A stretch of 64,000 bases of DNA from Phytopythium helicoides (lineage: Eukaryota; Oomycota; Peronosporomycetes; Pythiales; Pythiaceae). Position 1 is the first letter of the stretch, and the number at the start of each line of letters is the position of its first letter. The position numbers and the translations under genes are program-made. The stretch covers positions 434,001 to 498,000 of the forward strand of contig JANFNE010000004.1 of the NCBI GenBank assembly GCA_024867545.1, given 5' to 3'. Under the pieces are notes generated by a model. It was given only the letters and a program-made list of their open reading frames with translations, had not been told where the DNA came from and did not search any database. Shown here in pieces: positions 39,565-48,028 of the stretch.

Positions 39565-40267
39565 TCAGCGTTGCTGCTGCTCGGTGGGGTGGCCATCACC
39601 TCGCGGAGAGGCGGCTTCGAGGCTCTGGTAGGCGTCGTCTCCTTCCTCGCCACTGCTCGGCTTGCCGCTGTCCACATCCGTGGAGCGCTGCGGCTCTCCA
39701 TTTGCACGCCTGGCCGGCAGACAGCTGAAGGCGATCGTCGCGAGGAACGCAAGTGCCGCGACAAGCGCACATGCAACGCTCGTCTTGACTGCAGTGCAAC
39801 CAGTGCTGTCTCCATCTCCACTGCTTGACACGGACCCGCTGGACGATGCGTCGTCGCCGCCGAGTCCGATCGAGTCGAGGGCCGAGTCGGCCGCATCGGC
39901 GACCTTGTCTGCAGTAGACTTTGAGACGACGTCACATGCAGAATCAATAGGTGTCGGAAGCCAGGAACGCGACTGCAGCAACGACGAGCAGTACTGCGAG
40001 CACCGCATCGACTGTCTGCAGCTTGTTGTAGGGGCTGTACTTGCTCACGAGGTTCGACAACGAGAGCTGCTGTCGAGTTTTCATGACATCCTTGAATCCT
40101 GAGTCCGAGACTGCGACTGCGACGCCAGTACACGCCACAACGACGACGAACGTGATGACGAAGTACTTGATGGCCATGGCGACGATGGCCGCCAAACACA
40201 GCCCGAGCTGCAGGATTCGCGTCGTCACGCTTGCACCTCGGATCATCTTGGAGCGGTCGAGTGCCAT
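39565..40267 (-). CDS. Four-helix membrane protein, cluster member 2, one apparent frameshift
   Basis: The first frame (40267 down to 39944) encodes MALDRSKMIRGASVTTRILQ, helices 1-3 and LASDT, then stops. Another frame continues from the same place (IDSACDVVSKSTADKVADAA...STGCTAVKTSVACALVAALA) and supplies the loop with Cys and helix 4. One base fewer at plus-strand GG 39950-39951 joins them. The loop between helices 3 and 4 is longer than in the other members and Ser/Asp-rich, but keeps a Cys at each end. Tail: charged, ending PTEQQQR. Either a sequencing insertion or a fresh pseudogene. Confidence 0.68.
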
Positions 40268-40290
40268 GGCGGAGAAGTTGTGCTAAGCAG

Positions 40291-40309
40291 AGAGGAAATT
40301 AGCAAGTGA
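40291..40309 (-). promoter_or_regulatory. Initiator-like core promoter, cluster member 2
   Basis: Minus-strand CTCACTTGCTAATTTCCTC, 23 bp before the ATG. Confidence 0.5.
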
Positions 40310-40664
40310 GAGTCCAGCGTGGTGAGCTAGCTACATGCGACTCGATGGCTCAGTGATAGCTCAGTCGTGAACGTGGCGCATAGAGAGCTTTTGAAAAAGT
40401 CATCCTGCTCGCATTGGGTGGTAAGGATGGGAGGTGCCGATCTTGAAGGTGATGGAGATGGGAAGACAGCCATGATATCTGGCAGAAGAGTTCGAGACGC
40501 CAAGCATCCAGGGTGGCGGTGCTGCACTAGCATTCGCGAGCATCATGCGGCGGTTCTTCGACTACCAAGAGTACTAGGTGTTCATTACAGATTAGGAGAA
40601 TGTCAACACCACGTTTCGGCTAAAGCTAGGGAAACGTAGCTGATACAAATACGCCTACACAAAG

Positions 40665-40683
40665 CTGGCTGGCTGGCTGGCTG
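40665..40683. repeat. (GGCT)n microsatellite
   Basis: About five GGCT units just after the stop of cluster member 3 on the transcribed side. A similar (TGGC)n tract lies at 55291-55309 after GAR1. Confidence 0.8.
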
Positions 40684-40691
40684 ACGCCAGC

Positions 40692-41306
40692 CTAAATGGC
40701 CTGCTGCTGGGTGCGTCCGATGGGCGAAAGCGGTGCCGAGACCGTCACGGGCGTAGTGACAGCCTTGTGGTACTCGACCTCTCCAACCTGCTCAGCCTCG
40801 TACTGGTGGTGCTGGGCCTCGACGTCGGTGGCCGCACCCGCGTTGGTGGTGTTGTTGTTGCTGCCAGCAATGAACTGCAGCGCGATGGTGACGAGGAAGG
40901 CAACGACAGCCAAAAAAGTGAAGGCCGCGCCGGCGCGCAGGTTGCCGCATCGCAGGCCCGCGCCAATGTCGTTGCAGTCACTCACGATCTTGGACGCGGC
41001 CTGCGCGATGCCGGCGATGAGCAGCATGAGCGCGAGCAGACCGTCGATGACGAGCTCGACGAATGCCGAGGGTCGCTGCGCGTAGTGCACAAGCTCGACG
41101 GCCACGCCGCTCCAGAGCGCGTACAGCATGGCCGAGTAGGTCATGAGGATGGCGAAGATGGCCGACGGACTGCTCAGCTGCCCCGAGTAGCCGCCCTCGC
41201 TGTAGTGGACGTAGCCCGCGGCCGTGAACGCGAGGCCGAACATTGACAGCACGAACTGCGCGCCGCGCGAGCCGATGCGGATGTAGGTGGCGACGTTGCT
41301 GTTCAT
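40692..41306 (-). CDS. Four-helix membrane protein, cluster member 3
   Basis: 204 residues from the ATG at 41306; the longer frame to 41456 overlaps the initiator motif and is rejected. Helices: QFVLSMFGLAFTAAGYVHY, IFAILMTYSAMLYALWSGVA, LVIDGLLALMLLIAGIAQA, AAFTFLAVVAFLVTIALQF. The loop before helix 4 has SDCNDIGAGLRCG, the family Cys pair. The tail contains EVEYHKAVTTPV and ends with LSPIGRTQQQAI; the LSPIG motif is shared with member 4. An N-glycosylation-type NNTT follows helix 4. Unknown function. Confidence 0.82.
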   Translation of the reverse strand: MNSNVATYIRIGSRGAQFVLSMFGLAFTAAGYVHYSEGGYSGQLSSPSAIFAILMTYSAMLYALWSGVAVELVHYAQRPSAFVELVIDGLLALMLLIAGIAQAASKIVSDCNDIGAGLRCGNLRAGAAFTFLAVVAFLVTIALQFIAGSNNNTTNAGAATDVEAQHHQYEAEQVGEVEYHKAVTTPVTVSAPLSPIGRTQQQAI

Positions 41307-42183
41307 GGCTTGATCGAAGGTGGCGGCAGAGAAGACGAGAAGGAAGCTGAGGAGCTTGGAGGTCGATCCGAGAGGCGGCGAGTTGCGAAGTGAGCAGCGG
41401 AGGAGAAGCGTCGAGCGGTAAAAGTGCGGACAGAAAGCAGAGCGGTTCAGTTGCATCGGTACCTACATGGCGAGCAGCTACATGCACTTTTCCGCGGTCG
41501 AAGAGCACAGACAGCAACGAGTTATAGGGAAACTGGACCCAAGCAATCACGTTGAAGTTGTCGGTAAATCGTCAGGTGGAGTCGGCGTAATTCCAGGTGC
41601 ACCGCGCTGGATTTTCTTGAAGTCGCGCGGAGTTTCGCGGTTGTACTTGGGAATTGTATGTCCATGTGGCGAACGGTCATCACAAGCGTGCGGTTTCCAG
41701 AACTGCTAACATTTGGGTTCGCGAGGTAAATCGCAGCGTAAAGTCACGGCACTTGGGCGTGTTGGCAGTAGAAAACAGACCGCAGTGGCATGGGATTCCT
41801 TGCCGGTGGCACATGCTGGTGTTCTCACAGATGCCTTCTGCACGCTACGGCGAGCTGATCCCTCGCTGAAAGTGATTTCGAGTCTTTCGCGTTGACTCGA
41901 CGCTCGCTCGCTGGGTGCGTGTTACATTGCCATCACCGACGGGAGGAATAGACTGTTGGACAGACAGACCGCCGCCACGCCGAATAGAAAAACGCACGAC
42001 ACTGAGTTCGATGTGCTGCGGTGTCGTCAAGTCTCGTGAACATGACGACGCGATGAGTGTGCTTTCAGTGTGACGACGCACTTGATACGTTGGATTGGAT
42101 TTTCCGAGTTACTAGGTGTGGTGCGCTACCCTCAAAAGAAAAAAAAAATGCTTATACTGAAAGATGTGGAGCTCCTCCGACGC
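41307..42183. other. 877-bp intergenic region
   Basis: The left end holds the member-3 leader and promoter. An A9 run lies at 42140-42148. Nothing else recognised. Confidence 0.4.
41374..41393 (-). promoter_or_regulatory. Initiator-like core promoter, cluster member 3
   Basis: Minus-strand TCACTTCGCAACTCGCCGCC; 67 bp before the ATG. Its tail CTCGCCGCC matches the member-1 and GMP reductase elements. Confidence 0.5.
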
Positions 42184-42789
42184 TTACACGCGCTGGGCAG
42201 GCGTCTCGACGGCCTTGCCAATGGGCGAAAGCGCGCCCGTGGGCGTGTTCTCCATGTGGTACGGCACGGGCTCGGCGACCTCGACCTCCTGCGCGCTCGT
42301 GGGCGCGGACGCGGCTTCGCCAACCGCCACGAACGTGAGCGCGAGCGACAGCAGGAAGAAGAACATGCCGATGAACGTGAAGGCGACGCCGGCCTTGAGG
42401 TTGCCGCAGCGCACGGCGCCCGAGTAGTAGTAGTCATACGTGTCGCAGTCCGTGACGTAGTCCGAGGCGGCCAGCACGATGCCGGCGATGAGCAGCACCA
42501 CGGCGAGCAGCGCGTCGAGTGCCTGCTCGTGCAGCGGCTGCAGGCGCGGGAACACGTGGAAGACCTCGATGGCCGCGACGTGGAAGAGCGCGTAGAGCAT
42601 GCCCGTGTACGTCATGAGGAGCGTGAAGGTGGCCGCGGGGCCGCCGAGCTGCGCCGACAGGCCCGAGCTGTAGTTCTTGAAGCCCGCGGCCGTGAACGCC
42701 AGCGCCAGCAGGCAGCAGAAGAACTGCAGCCCGCGGAAGCCCAGGCGGAGGTACGCCACGGTCGTGGCAGGCAGCGAAGCGATGGCCAT
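42184..42789 (-). CDS. Four-helix membrane protein, cluster member 4
   Basis: 201 residues from the ATG at 42789 (MAIASLPATTVAYLRLGFRG); the open frame extends far upstream, but that part has no family counterpart. Helices: LQFFCCLLALAFTAAGFKNY, TFTLLMTYTGMLYALFHVAA, LDALLAVVLLIAGIVLAASD, VAFTFIGMFFFLLSLALTF. Loop DYVTDCDTYDYYYSGAVRCG has the Cys pair. The tail PYHMENTPTGALSPIGKAVE unites the TPTG motif of member 1 and the LSPIG motif of member 3. Closest to member 3. Unknown function. Confidence 0.82.
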   Translation of the reverse strand: MAIASLPATTVAYLRLGFRGLQFFCCLLALAFTAAGFKNYSSGLSAQLGGPAATFTLLMTYTGMLYALFHVAAIEVFHVFPRLQPLHEQALDALLAVVLLIAGIVLAASDYVTDCDTYDYYYSGAVRCGNLKAGVAFTFIGMFFFLLSLALTFVAVGEAASAPTSAQEVEVAEPVPYHMENTPTGALSPIGKAVETPAQRV

Positions 42790-43771
42790 CGTGGTAAGCG
42801 GGAGGCACGCGAGAAGGTTACTTGGCACTTGGCAAGTCGGGGAATGGCATTCAAAGCTGGCTGCATTGACCCTCCAATTGTTCGCGAGCAGCTCCAAAGT
42901 GCAGGGGGGATGGGCGTCGGTGACATCGATGAAAAAACCTCGTTTTGTCGTCTTGTTGGTGGGTACACGTCTCGTTTCACTTGCGCGTTGTATGACAGCC
43001 TGTCTGTGGCGTGTCTCACGAAAGAGGTTTTTTACCCGCTGAAAAAGTGAAGGTTCGTACCATCCGGCCACACGGCGTAAATTTTTCGCGTCAGGCTTTG
43101 TGACGCCATGGCCCATGGGGCGACGACGCCATGAAGATTGGTGTGCGTGGTTGGATGGCCGCCGTGCTCCATACACACCGACGCGAGGGTGAGCAGCACT
43201 GCTCCAGTGGTGCTGCCTGCGGTCGTGGCGTCACCACCACCAGCGCTTTGCAGCACTTTCTGGCAGCCTCTCGACGCGACGACCGCAAATATCATTGATC
43301 GGGCGAGGATTCCTTGCCTATTGATGGGGTGGCATGGACCGTGGCTGCTTTTCTTCCAGTGTCGCACTGGCCGAGGAACATCATCGTGAATGATGCCCGT
43401 GCGGTTCCTTGCGGCTCCTTGCAGCCGCCAGCAAGGCAGCTCAAAGATCCCGCAGCTGATCCGGAGCATCTCGTGCTTCCCGGCCAAGTTGAAGTGCGCC
43501 GCACGGCTGGATGAGCCACCGCAACACTCGACCATGGCAACGACGGGAGCCAAGCAGTGGCAACGCCAACCGGTGCTAGCAAATGGCATCGACAACGCGT
43601 TCTAGCAAGCTGCTCCGTGGACTCGAGCAGAACGCCGCCGTGGCCTTTCGCGGCGTCCCGACTTCCATTATTCACCCACATGCGCCGTCCAAAATGGAAA
43701 GACTAGCATGACGCTTCACAGCGCCGAGGGCTTGTCGCGCCGGTACACTTGCAGAGCTCTCGCACACGCCA
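42790..43771. other. 982-bp divergent intergenic region
   Basis: Separates member 4 (-) from member 5 (+). Open frames here (for example 43032-43595 on the minus strand) lack helices, motifs or a promoter element and overlap others, so no gene is called. Confidence 0.4.
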
Positions 43772-44464
43772 ATGGCGGTCCAAGCGGCTGCCAGGCAGCG
43801 CCGCATGGCTGTCATCCGACTGTCGCCGTACGCCATCACCGTGCTCTGCTGCTCCACGCGCGTGGTCCAGTTCTTCATCGCGCTCGCGACGCTCGCGACC
43901 GTCTCGGCCAGTTTCAGGACCGGCGACGCGGGTGGAAGATCCTACCGCCTCGGCAGCCACGAGGCCTCGCTGGTGCTGCTCGCATCCTACTCGGTGCTCT
44001 GCTACGCCGGGTGGTACCTTGTGTGCATCGAAGTGCTCCCGTCGCTGCCACGGCCGACGGCAGACGTGTCGCGCGGGGTGGATGCGACGATTGCATTGCT
44101 GTCGTTGTGTGCTGGCATCGCGCTCACGACTAGCGAGTACGTCCAGAGCTGCGAGAGCTACGACCAGATGCTCAACTGCACGAACCTGCAAGTCTCCGCG
44201 ATCCTCGCGATGGTGACGGCACTCCCGCTCGCAGGGTCGATCGCGGTCGCAACGTTCGTGACGCCAACGTTGGAACACGAGCTCTTGGTCACCGAGTACC
44301 TCCCGGCGGCATCCGAAACCGAGTGGGCTGGAGCTCGACCCGTTCCGCCTTCGTCGAGCAGCTACTACCTTAGCTCCACGCCGCGCCACGCGATCGTGCT
44401 TTCGCCGGAGGAATCGTCATCTTCAGGATCAGGAAACCTCCTCTGTACATCCAACACTGTGTAG
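43772..44464 (+). CDS. Four-helix membrane protein, cluster member 5
   Basis: 230 residues; the ATG at 43805 (MAVIRLSPYA) would be a shorter start of the same kind as in member 4. Helices: VVQFFIALATLATVSASF, SLVLLASYSVLCYAGWYLVC, DATIALLSLCAGIALTTSE, ILAMVTALPLAGSIAVATF. Loop SEYVQSCESYDQMLNCTN carries the Cys pair. The tail is longer and Ser-rich, with YYLSSTPRHAIVLSPEESSS echoing the TP...LSP pattern of the others. It is the most divergent member and the only one on the plus strand. Convergent with SDR6, 94 bp apart. Confidence 0.78.
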   Translation: MAVQAAARQRRMAVIRLSPYAITVLCCSTRVVQFFIALATLATVSASFRTGDAGGRSYRLGSHEASLVLLASYSVLCYAGWYLVCIEVLPSLPRPTADVSRGVDATIALLSLCAGIALTTSEYVQSCESYDQMLNCTNLQVSAILAMVTALPLAGSIAVATFVTPTLEHELLVTEYLPAASETEWAGARPVPPSSSSYYLSSTPRHAIVLSPEESSSSGSGNLLCTSNTV

Positions 44465-44558
44465 GCAAATGCAAAAAAGCACAACACCAAAACAAAACAA
44501 GAAGGCTCTGCAGAGTTGTTCGCTTGTTGCTGTTGAAAAGATTGTAGACTAATTTGCT

Positions 44559-45363
44559 CTACCAAGGCAGCTCAGGACCGGTGAAATCAAAGAACTTGCC
44601 CGTGTCGCTCTGCGTCAGCGACGACAGCACCTTCGTCATCCCCGCAATCGAATCGGCGGGCTGAACGACGCCCTTGCCATGCGTCAGATCCGTGTTGACG
44701 TACCCAGGCTGCAGCACAACAGAAATGATGTTGTCTTTCTTCAGATCAATCGCCAGGCTTGAGTTGATCATGTTGAGCGCCGCCTTGGAGGATCGGTAGC
44801 CGTAGCGTCCGCCGCGAGGAAACAGCATCGTGTGGTAGTAAGCGCCAGAGTTAATCCCGATGCTCCCCAGCATACTCGAGATCGACGCGACAACCGCCTG
44901 GCCATGCTGCTTGGACGCCAGGCGAAGGTTCTCGATCAAAGCGCGAGTCACCAAGAACGGGCCAACCGAGTTGATTTCAAACTGACGCATCATCGAATCC
45001 TTGGTCGCAGTCTCAAAAGTTCCTTCCTCCAGGATACCAGCATTGTTGATAAGCATGTCGATCGCCACGCCCTCAAGCTCCTTGGCCATGCGCTCGATCG
45101 ACTGCTCGTCGCTAGATTCCAGCGCAAGAATGCGCACAGAACCGAGCGCCTTGAGCTGTATCAGGCAAAAATCAAAGTGAGACCAAACGCCAATTTTTCC
45201 TGCAGCTGGTCGATTGCTGCACCTTCTCGGCCTTATCGACATCACGCGCAGTGCCAATGACGTTCCACCCCTGCTCGACGTAGTGCTGGGCGAACGTAAA
45301 GCCGATGCCACGAGACGCGCCAGTGATCAGAACAGTCTTCTTGACGTGCGAAGCTGAAGCCAT
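44559..45363 (-). CDS. Short-chain dehydrogenase SDR6
   Basis: Exons 45363-45223 and 45155-44559 (67-nt intron) encode 245 residues. TGASRGIG, INNAGILEEGTFE and YRSSK are intact, and the protein ends LPW. Compared with SDR1-5 there is an insertion between the catalytic Ser (SISSMLGSIG) and Tyr (INSGAYYHTMLFPRGGRYGY), shared only with SDR7. The intron sits at the family position. The start at 45363 (MASASH) lies just after an initiator motif. NAD(P)-dependent oxidoreductase of unknown substrate; 37 kb from the SDR1-5 array and inverted relative to it. Confidence 0.9.
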
Positions 45364-45395
45364 CAGTGCTAGAGGTGGTAAGCTCTGGAGGGGAT

Positions 45396-45414
45396 GCGGC
45401 GAATCCAAAAGTGA
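45396..45414 (-). promoter_or_regulatory. Initiator-like core promoter, SDR6
   Basis: Minus-strand TCACTTTTGGATTCGCCGC, 32 bp before the ATG. Confidence 0.5.
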
Positions 45415-45474
45415 GACCCGTGGATCAAAGCAGAACACTCTCGGCTTCGCAGCTATCACCACCCACCTCTCTAC

Positions 45475-45512
45475 GCGTAAACCTTGGTCGAGTAGCAGCA
45501 ACGGGTTTACGC
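45475..45512. repeat. Inverted octamer pair GCGTAAAC...GTTTACGC, copy A
   Basis: GCGTAAAC at 45475-45482 and GTTTACGC at 45505-45512, 22 nt apart, upstream of SDR6. The same arrangement recurs twice upstream of SDR7. GTAAAC is the core recognised by forkhead-type factors in other eukaryotes; binding here is unproven. Confidence 0.6.
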
Positions 45513-45783
45513 ATTTTCAAGTCTCGCGATGCATCTCCTCTGCCTTACCGTAATCGGACACGCAGTTTCGATCACTTCACCGGTCGATGGCATCAAACAC
45601 TTGTACAACCTAAATTCTCGAGGAGCCCCCGACGCCAAGAGTTCCATGCACAGGCAACAATGGGTAGGAAAAGCTGTGCTCAGTGTTTTTCATTCGTTGT
45701 ATGTTGTCGTTGACACAGACGAACTTGCAGCAACTAACAAGAGTTTGTAGGACGTGGGTCTCCACCACTGGTGGTGTCCTGTC

Positions 45784-46600
45784 TTACCATGGAAGCTCAG
45801 GGCCCGTGAAATCGAAGAACTTGCCCGTATCGCTCAGCTTCAGCGATGCCAGCACCTTGGTCATGCCCGCGACCGAGTCAGTCGGTTGGACGACGCCCTT
45901 GCCGTAGGTCAGGTCGGTGTTGACGTACCCCGGCTGGAGCACCACGGCGATGATGTTGTCGGTCTTGAGGTCGATGGCCAAGTTTGAGTTGATCATGTTC
46001 AGCGCCGTCTTGGAGGACCGGTAGCCGTAGCGACCGCCACGGAATGGCACCGTATGGTACGGCGCTCCCGAGTTGATTCCAATGCTGCCCAGCATGGTCG
46101 AAAGCGAAGCAACGACAGCTTCGCCGTGCTGCTTGGACCCAAGACGGAGGTTTTCGACGAGGGCTCTAGTCACCAAGAACGGGCCGACCGAGTTGACTTC
46201 AAATTGGCGCATGAGCGATTCCTTGGTCGTCGTTTCAAACGTTCCTTCCTCGAGGATACCGGCGTTGTTGATGAGCATGTCAATAGCCACGCCCTCAAGG
46301 TCTTTGGCCATACGCCCAATTGATTCCTCATCCCTCGTCTCAAGTGGAAGAATGCGCACCGGACCCAATGCTTTGAGCTGCATGCGTCACATGTAGACGG
46401 CGAGTAAGAACGATGATTCAACATTTCGCACGACATTTAATGCACAACAATCGACTAACCTTTTCCGCATTGTTGACGTCTCGCACAGTGCCGATCACAT
46501 TCCAGCCCTGCGCAAGGTAGTGCTGGGCGAATGTAAGGCCGATGCCGCGGGAAGCGCCAGTGATGAGCACCGTCTTCTTGTCGAGCTGAGGTGACGCCAT
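45784..46600 (-). CDS. Short-chain dehydrogenase SDR7
   Basis: Exons 46600-46460 and 46377-45784 (82-nt intron) encode 244 residues. TGASRGIGLTF, INNAGILEEGTFE, the catalytic YRSSK and terminal LPW are present. It is very close to SDR6 (same first-exon length of 47 codons, same INSGAPYHTVPFRGGRYGY insert), so the two are a recent tandem duplicate. Their substitutions are scattered and conservative, so both look functional. Enzyme type as for SDR6. Confidence 0.9.
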
Positions 46601-46621
46601 TGCTGATGCTTTGATGCAGAC

Positions 46622-46640
46622 GCTGCAAATTGGAAAGTGA
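46622..46640 (-). promoter_or_regulatory. Initiator-like core promoter, SDR7
   Basis: Minus-strand TCACTTTCCAATTTGCAGC, 21 bp before the ATG; almost identical to the SDR4 and old yellow enzyme elements. Confidence 0.6.
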
Positions 46641-46715
46641 GGAGAGGCATCCGTCCGAAAGATGACAAGGTTTGGCTCCCCGGAGAGTCTTTGAAGGTCA
46701 TCGTCGCATTGATTA

Positions 46716-46753
46716 GCGTAAACGCACGTCTACCAACAGCAGTCGGTTTACGC
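46716..46753. repeat. Inverted octamer pair GCGTAAAC...GTTTACGC, copy B
   Basis: GCGTAAAC 46716-46723 and GTTTACGC 46746-46753, again exactly 22 nt apart as in copy A. Confidence 0.65.
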
Positions 46754-46812
46754 ACGGAAAGATATCACGCTAAAGGCATCGGCGGATAGCATCTCATCTC
46801 GCTAATCTCCAC

Positions 46813-46941
46813 GCGTAAACTAGCTTCCAGCAGCACTCTTCAGATGACGCACAGCTGCTTTCGTGCTCGTGTAGTGATCCCCAAGCATTTCCCATGTTCA
46901 CGTGCGAAATCTCTCGTCGAACCGCAAAAGTCAGTTTACGC
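46813..46941. repeat. Inverted octamer pair GCGTAAAC...GTTTACGC, copy C (wide spacing)
   Basis: GCGTAAAC 46813-46820 and GTTTACGC 46934-46941, 113 nt apart; the flanks (ACGCGTAAACTAG, CAGTTTACGCAC) resemble copies A and B. Confidence 0.5.
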
Positions 46942-47279
46942 ACTTCATCTTCGTCCGTTGAAGATATCAGTTTGCTCTGTGACTTGTGCGACCAGTACCA
47001 GATCACGAGGAACGCGCGTGCAATGCGTGGGGCGCTATTTCCACCTTGCGCCTGGCGTCAGAACAGTCCTTTCACACTGTCGGAGGCATCCGAGCGCTAT
47101 TTCCAGACCCACTTGTGCTAAAGACAGGATGGATTCGGATACTCATCTGTTTGGAGCAATGTGCACCAACTTGTTGCATTGAACGGATCCCGTCTCCCAC
47201 ACTCAAAGATCGTCAGTCCTTCTCAAGCTTTGCAGTGATAGTCAAGCCTACAAGTTAGCATATTCGCACGGTGTCAGTC

Positions 47280-47927
47280 ATGCGAGCTGCTACGACTTGC
47301 TTCGCTGGGTTGGCACTGCTTATCGCATTTTTCGAGCCACAAGCAGCTAGTGCTCACTATCTTCGGCATGGACCACGTGACATCCATGGCACAGTGTTGG
47401 CTATCAAGCATCCCGGACGTCGCCTTGACACGGACGTTGAAGCGAGTGACACGATCCCCGAACTCAAGACGGCCGTGATCCACACCCTGCCAGTCACATC
47501 TACAGCCGCACGATCCTCATTTCTTCGCGATGAACCCGATACTCTGAGTCGACAAGAGCACAAAGGTCAAGCAACTCACTTTGATGAGCCCAACATCCCG
47601 ACTCCAGCAGTTGCAGAAATAATTCAAGCAAAACAATTGACAGCATCAGCCAAACGAAGTGGTACTTGCATTGGCCCAGTGTGCGGCCTCAATCTCTTTT
47701 TCGCGCTTATCTCGCTGACGTTCGCAGTATGCGCCATTGTCGTCTACATCGTTGACCGACGATTCAACAACCCTTGCGACGACGCTCAGTCTACGAGTGG
47801 GCAAGACAAGAACAACAAACGACGAGCAAGTGGCGGTGTCGACGTCGTACGGCAGGCGACAGCCTACTACCAGAGTGCAGCAGCAGCCATGAACTCAAAG
47901 TTGCTTCGTCGACGACCACTCTCATGA
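47280..47927 (+). CDS. Orphan single-span membrane protein with signal peptide
   Basis: 215 residues from the ATG at 47280. An N-terminal signal peptide (TTCFAGLALLIAFFEPQAASA) precedes a charged, Ser/Thr-rich ectodomain of about 120 residues. One membrane helix follows (LNLFFALISLTFAVCAIVVYIV) and a basic cytosolic tail (NNKRRASGG, LLRRRPLS). Just before the helix are two close Cys (TCIGPVC). No RxLR-EER pair is present (GRRLD and RSSFLR are not the motif). I recognise no family. Confidence 0.7.
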   Translation: MRAATTCFAGLALLIAFFEPQAASAHYLRHGPRDIHGTVLAIKHPGRRLDTDVEASDTIPELKTAVIHTLPVTSTAARSSFLRDEPDTLSRQEHKGQATHFDEPNIPTPAVAEIIQAKQLTASAKRSGTCIGPVCGLNLFFALISLTFAVCAIVVYIVDRRFNNPCDDAQSTSGQDKNNKRRASGGVDVVRQATAYYQSAAAAMNSKLLRRRPLS

Positions 47928-48028
47928 CCTGAAAAGTGAGGAAACTTGTAGTTTGCCAACTAATCTATGAATCTATCTAGTAAAAAGAACAAGGCAAAGA
48001 ACGCAAGGAAATCATGATGGCAACCTCA

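Larger units (their letters stand above)
46601..47279. other. 679-bp intergenic region with octamer pairs
   Basis: Promoter side of SDR7 (-) and of the 47.3-kb gene (+). It contains the SDR7 initiator element and two inverted octamer pairs listed separately. No gene seen. Confidence 0.5.

Noticed and set aside
43032..43595. 187-residue open frame between membrane cluster members 4 and 5
   Set aside because: No helices, motifs or promoter element, and it overlaps several other open frames; probably noncoding.
46844..47182. 112-residue open frame upstream of the 47.3-kb gene
   Set aside because: Cys/Arg-rich translation without domain character; it covers one of the octamer sites and looks like promoter sequence.
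47280..47600. RxLR effector candidate
   Set aside because: Signal peptide is present, but the only similar strings (GRRLD, SSFLRDE) do not fit RxLR-EER, and a membrane helix follows.
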